A stretch of DNA of 6,491 nucleotides from Acidobacteriota bacterium (GTDB lineage: Bacteria > Acidobacteriota > JAAYUB01 > JAMOQF01), in assembly GCA_027040585.1 (NCBI GenBank), contig JALULU010000332.1, forward strand, positions 1-6,491, read 5' to 3'. Both the position numbers and the translations under genes were made by a program. This document shows, in pieces, positions 4,259 to 6,491 of this stretch. Position 1 is the stretch's first letter. Every line of letters begins with the position of its first letter. The notes under the pieces are model-generated. The model made no database searches and had not been told where the DNA came from. It worked only from the letters and a program-made list of their open reading frames with translations.

Positions 4259-6321
4259 TACTTTATCAGAGGAGCTATAACAAGGGAAACAACTGACATC
4301 AATTTGATTAAAATATTTAATGATGGACCCGCTGTATCTTTAAACGGATCTCCTACTGTATCACCAACAACTGCAGCTTTATGAGTTTCAGAGCCTTTTC
4401 CTCCAAAATTACCTGCCTCAATGTGTTTTTTAGCATTATCCCATGCACCACCGGCATTTGCCATAAAAATTGCAAGGACAACACCTGATGCAGTTACTCC
4501 AGCAAGAAGCCCTCCAAGCATATCCACATTAAAAAATCCTATAACCACTGGAACTATAATTGCCATAAGCCCCGGGATAACCATTTCCTTTATAGCAGCA
4601 GCAGCTGAGATATCAACACACCTGGCATAATCTGCTTCAGCTTTCCCCTCCATAAGACCTTTAATTTCCTTAAACTGCCTTCTAACCTCTTCAACCATCT
4701 TAAAAGCAGATCTTCCCACAGCCCTCATAGCCATTGAAGAAAATAAGAAAGGCAACATTGCCCCAACAAAGAGACCTGCCATTACATATGGATTTGAAAG
4801 GTCAAGGGTTTTTAATCCAACCTGTTGCCTGAAAGCACTAAAAAGTGCAAGAGCAGTTAAAGCAGCAGAACCAATTGCAAATCCCTTTCCAATGGCTGCA
4901 GTTGTATTTCCAACAGCATCAAGTTTATCTGTCTTCTTTCTAACATCTGCCTCAAGCCCTGCCATCTCAGCAATCCCACCAGCATTATCGGAAATAGGTC
5001 CATAGGCATCAACTGAAAGCTGAATTCCAGTTGTTGAAAGCATACCAAGTGCAGCAATTGCTATTCCATAAAGGCCTGCGAGTTTAAAACTTAAAATTAC
5101 AGCAGCACCGATTAAAATCAATGGCCAGGCAGTGCTTTTCATACCAACAGCAAGCCCTGCAATTATATTAGTAGCTGCTCCAGTTTGTGAGTTACGTGCT
5201 ATTTCAGTGGATGGACCTTTGCCTTCAGCTGTATAGTATTCAGTTATAAGACCTATAGCAACTCCAACAAAAAGACCAATAATTGTGGCAAAAAATATGT
5301 TATTTGCCTTATACGTAAATCCATCAACAGTAAATGGTTTAGGAATAAACTCTTTTATTAAAAAATAAGAGGCTATAACTGTTAAAATTGCAGCCACAAA
5401 TGAACCTCTATTTAAGGCAGTCTGAGGATTGCCATCCTCTTTTGTAGACACAAAAAAGAACCCAATCAAAGAAGCAATTATACCAACACCTGCTATTGCA
5501 AGTGGTAAAATCACAGGATTTAATTTTAAATTGGCATTGGGAATGTATTTCATAAAAGTAACACCAAGCACCATTGCGCCCACAATTGAACCCACATAGG
5601 ATTCATATAAGTCAGCACCCATTCCAGCAACATCACCAACATTATCACCAACATTATCCGCTATGACCGCAGGATTTCTTGGATCATCTTCAGGAATTCC
5701 CACTTCAACTTTACCAACAAGGTCGGCTCCCACATCAGCACCTTTTGTGTAAACACCACCACCAACTCTTGCAAATAGAGCGATTGAACTTGCACCCAAA
5801 CTAAAACCACTTATTACAGTAACAATTCTTAACCAATCATTTTCAAAAACACTCATATGTGAATATAGTAAAAATAGCAAGCTTAGTCCAAGTACACCCA
5901 ACCCAACAACATTCATCCCCATAACTGAACCACCAGCAAAAGCTACCTTTAAAGCCTTAACCAAACTTGTTCTTGCCTTACTTGTAGTTCTACAATTTGC
6001 CATTGTTGCCACATTCATACCAAAGTATCCAGCCAACGCCGAGCAAAAGGCTCCAACTAAAAATGAGAGGGCAATTAGTGGATGACTATCAGTTCTTCCA
6101 TAGTTTGAAAAGAAAAGAAGAGCTGCAACCACTATAGCAAAGACAACAAGAACTTTATACTCTCTGAATAAAAAAGCCCTTGCTCCATCCTGAATATGTT
6201 GAGAAATTTTAGCCATCTTTTCAGTTCCCGGATCCTGTTTTTTCACCCAGGACGCCCTGAAAATCGCATACAAAATAGCCAAAATACCAGAAGCAATACA
6301 AAAGAAAATCCAGTAGTTCAT
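4258..6321 (-). CDS. hppA: Membrane-bound ion-translocating pyrophosphatase, potassium-dependent, probably sodium-pumping
   Basis: This is a full-length membrane pyrophosphatase, which couples pyrophosphate hydrolysis to Na+ and/or H+ export across the inner membrane. Numbering here includes one GTG codon before the preferred ATG. The active-site blocks are all present: KGADVGADLVGKVE (194-207), NPAVIADNVGDNVGDVAG (217-234), DNAGG (446-450), GGAWDNAKK (625-633) and GDTVGDPFKDTAGPSLN (654-670). About 15-16 hydrophobic segments are visible. GNTTAAIGKG (472-481) has Ala476 and Gly479, where potassium-independent enzymes have Lys and Thr, so the enzyme should need K+. TM6 reads DLYESYVG (238-245), with Glu241 at the gate position and glycine four residues later, where plant H+-pumps have their glutamate; this fits Na+-PPases. 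The start is ATG 6321, with GGAGG six bases upstream; GTG 6324 is in frame but too close to the SD. The ATG shares one base with the preceding gene's TGA. A strong terminator follows directly. Identity is certain; ion choice is inferred. Confidence 0.97.
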   Translation of the reverse strand: MNYWIFFCIASGILAILYAIFRASWVKKQDPGTEKMAKISQHIQDGARAFLFREYKVLVVFAIVVAALLFFSNYGRTDSHPLIALSFLVGAFCSALAGYFGMNVATMANCRTTSKARTSLVKALKVAFAGGSVMGMNVVGLGVLGLSLLFLLYSHMSVFENDWLRIVTVISGFSLGASSIALFARVGGGVYTKGADVGADLVGKVEVGIPEDDPRNPAVIADNVGDNVGDVAGMGADLYESYVGSIVGAMVLGVTFMKYIPNANLKLNPVILPLAIAGVGIIASLIGFFFVSTKEDGNPQTALNRGSFVAAILTVIASYFLIKEFIPKPFTVDGFTYKANNIFFATIIGLFVGVAIGLITEYYTAEGKGPSTEIARNSQTGAATNIIAGLAVGMKSTAWPLILIGAAVILSFKLAGLYGIAIAALGMLSTTGIQLSVDAYGPISDNAGGIAEMAGLEADVRKKTDKLDAVGNTTAAIGKGFAIGSAALTALALFSAFRQQVGLKTLDLSNPYVMAGLFVGAMLPFLFSSMAMRAVGRSAFKMVEEVRRQFKEIKGLMEGKAEADYARCVDISAAAAIKEMVIPGLMAIIVPVVIGFFNVDMLGGLLAGVTASGVVLAIFMANAGGAWDNAKKHIEAGNFGGKGSETHKAAVVGDTVGDPFKDTAGPSLNILIKLMSVVSLVIAPLIK

Positions 6322-6491
6322 CACTTTCCTCCATCTATGGTTAATTTGTTGTATTCACTCATAGCAAAACTTATCCCTTTGTGGAAGATAATTTTAAACG
6401 CTTCATAAACTTTTTGCAACACTTTACCTACTAAAATAAGTTCATCTTCTTCAAATGGAGAAAGAACAAAATTTGCCAGGTCTAAAATCTT
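6321..6491 (-). CDS. C-terminal 56 residues of an unidentified protein (5' part outside the window)
   Basis: Reading the minus strand from the window edge, one frame stays open for 56 codons and ends in TGA at 6323-6321. It includes ILDLANFVLSPFEEDELI, then a helix-like VGKVLQKVYEAF, and ends IDGGK. Coding is supported by the codon pattern, the lack of stops in this AT-rich DNA, and the TGATG overlap with hppA, a typical sign of coupled genes. The hppA SD (GGAGG) lies inside the last codons. The acidic-then-amphipathic helical tail would suit many globular enzymes, and I cannot assign a family from this fragment. No membrane segment is visible. It is probably co-transcribed with hppA. Confidence 0.7.
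   Translation of the reverse strand, partial: KILDLANFVLSPFEEDELILVGKVLQKVYEAFKIIFHKGISFAMSEYNKLTIDGGK

Noticed and set aside
4421..4630. Plus-strand open frame of 69 codons inside hppA
   Set aside because: It lies antisense to strongly conserved pyrophosphatase sequence; its alanine/threonine/proline content mirrors hppA codons, and no SD or context supports it.
4857..5057. Minus-strand 66-codon open frame inside hppA in another frame
   Set aside because: Its leucine/glutamine-rich product is a frame-shifted shadow of the alanine-rich membrane protein.
6322..6324. GTG as the hppA start
   Set aside because: It lies only three bases after GGAGG, whereas the ATG at 6321 has six and makes the usual TGATG overlap.
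6196..6408. Plus-strand open frame of 70 codons across the hppA start
   Set aside because: It is antisense to the hppA N-terminus, the SD and the end of the upstream gene, all of which are well supported on the minus strand.
1..6491. CRISPR array, tRNA or rRNA genes, insertion sequence, defence system
   Set aside because: I saw no regularly spaced repeats, cloverleaf or rRNA-like stretch, transposase or nuclease motif; all the sequence is accounted for by ordinary envelope and bioenergetic genes.

Overview
The window is AT-rich, and every gene I can support lies on the minus strand, so transcription runs from the high coordinates to the low ones. A lipoprotein signal peptide with a lipobox, a LolA-like periplasmic protein and a LolCDE/MacB-type ABC transporter point to a diderm (Gram-negative-type) bacterium. 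The membrane pyrophosphatase carries potassium-dependence residues and a TM6 glutamate pattern typical of sodium-pumping enzymes. That pattern is common in anaerobes and energy-limited bacteria, but I cannot name a lineage from the sequence alone.

Region 1 (6491 to about 4217). The window opens with the last 56 codons of an unidentified protein. Its TGA stop overlaps the ATG of the next gene by one base (TGATG). That gene, hppA, encodes a full-length membrane-bound ion-pumping pyrophosphatase. Immediately after the hppA stop codon is a strong intrinsic terminator: a 12-bp stem, an AAAAA loop and a U-run. It overlaps a second, mutually exclusive 8-bp dyad.

Region 2 (about 4207 to 1). Just after the terminator is a promoter candidate with a perfect TTGACA, followed by a tight gene cluster. 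In transcription order it holds a lipoprotein with a LolB/DUF4292-like look, a MacB/LolC/E-type permease, a 97-bp gap with a second promoter candidate, a LolD/MacB-type ATPase, a small single-TM protein, a LolA-like carrier, and an NfeD-like membrane protein cut by the window edge. Apart from the 97-bp gap, neighbours are 15 bp apart or less, or overlap, and Shine-Dalgarno sequences often sit on the preceding stop codon.

My reading (inference) is that region 2 is a self-contained lipoprotein or lipid trafficking operon. The ABC pair would extract a lipidated cargo from the inner membrane, the LolA-like protein would carry it across the periplasm, and the LolB-like lipoprotein would receive it at the outer membrane. 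A single permease gene would act as a homodimer. The small TM protein and the NfeD-like protein are the unexplained members. The small protein may start at a rare ATT codon, and its gene is the most interesting item here. The lipoprotein and the permease both appear to start with TTG.
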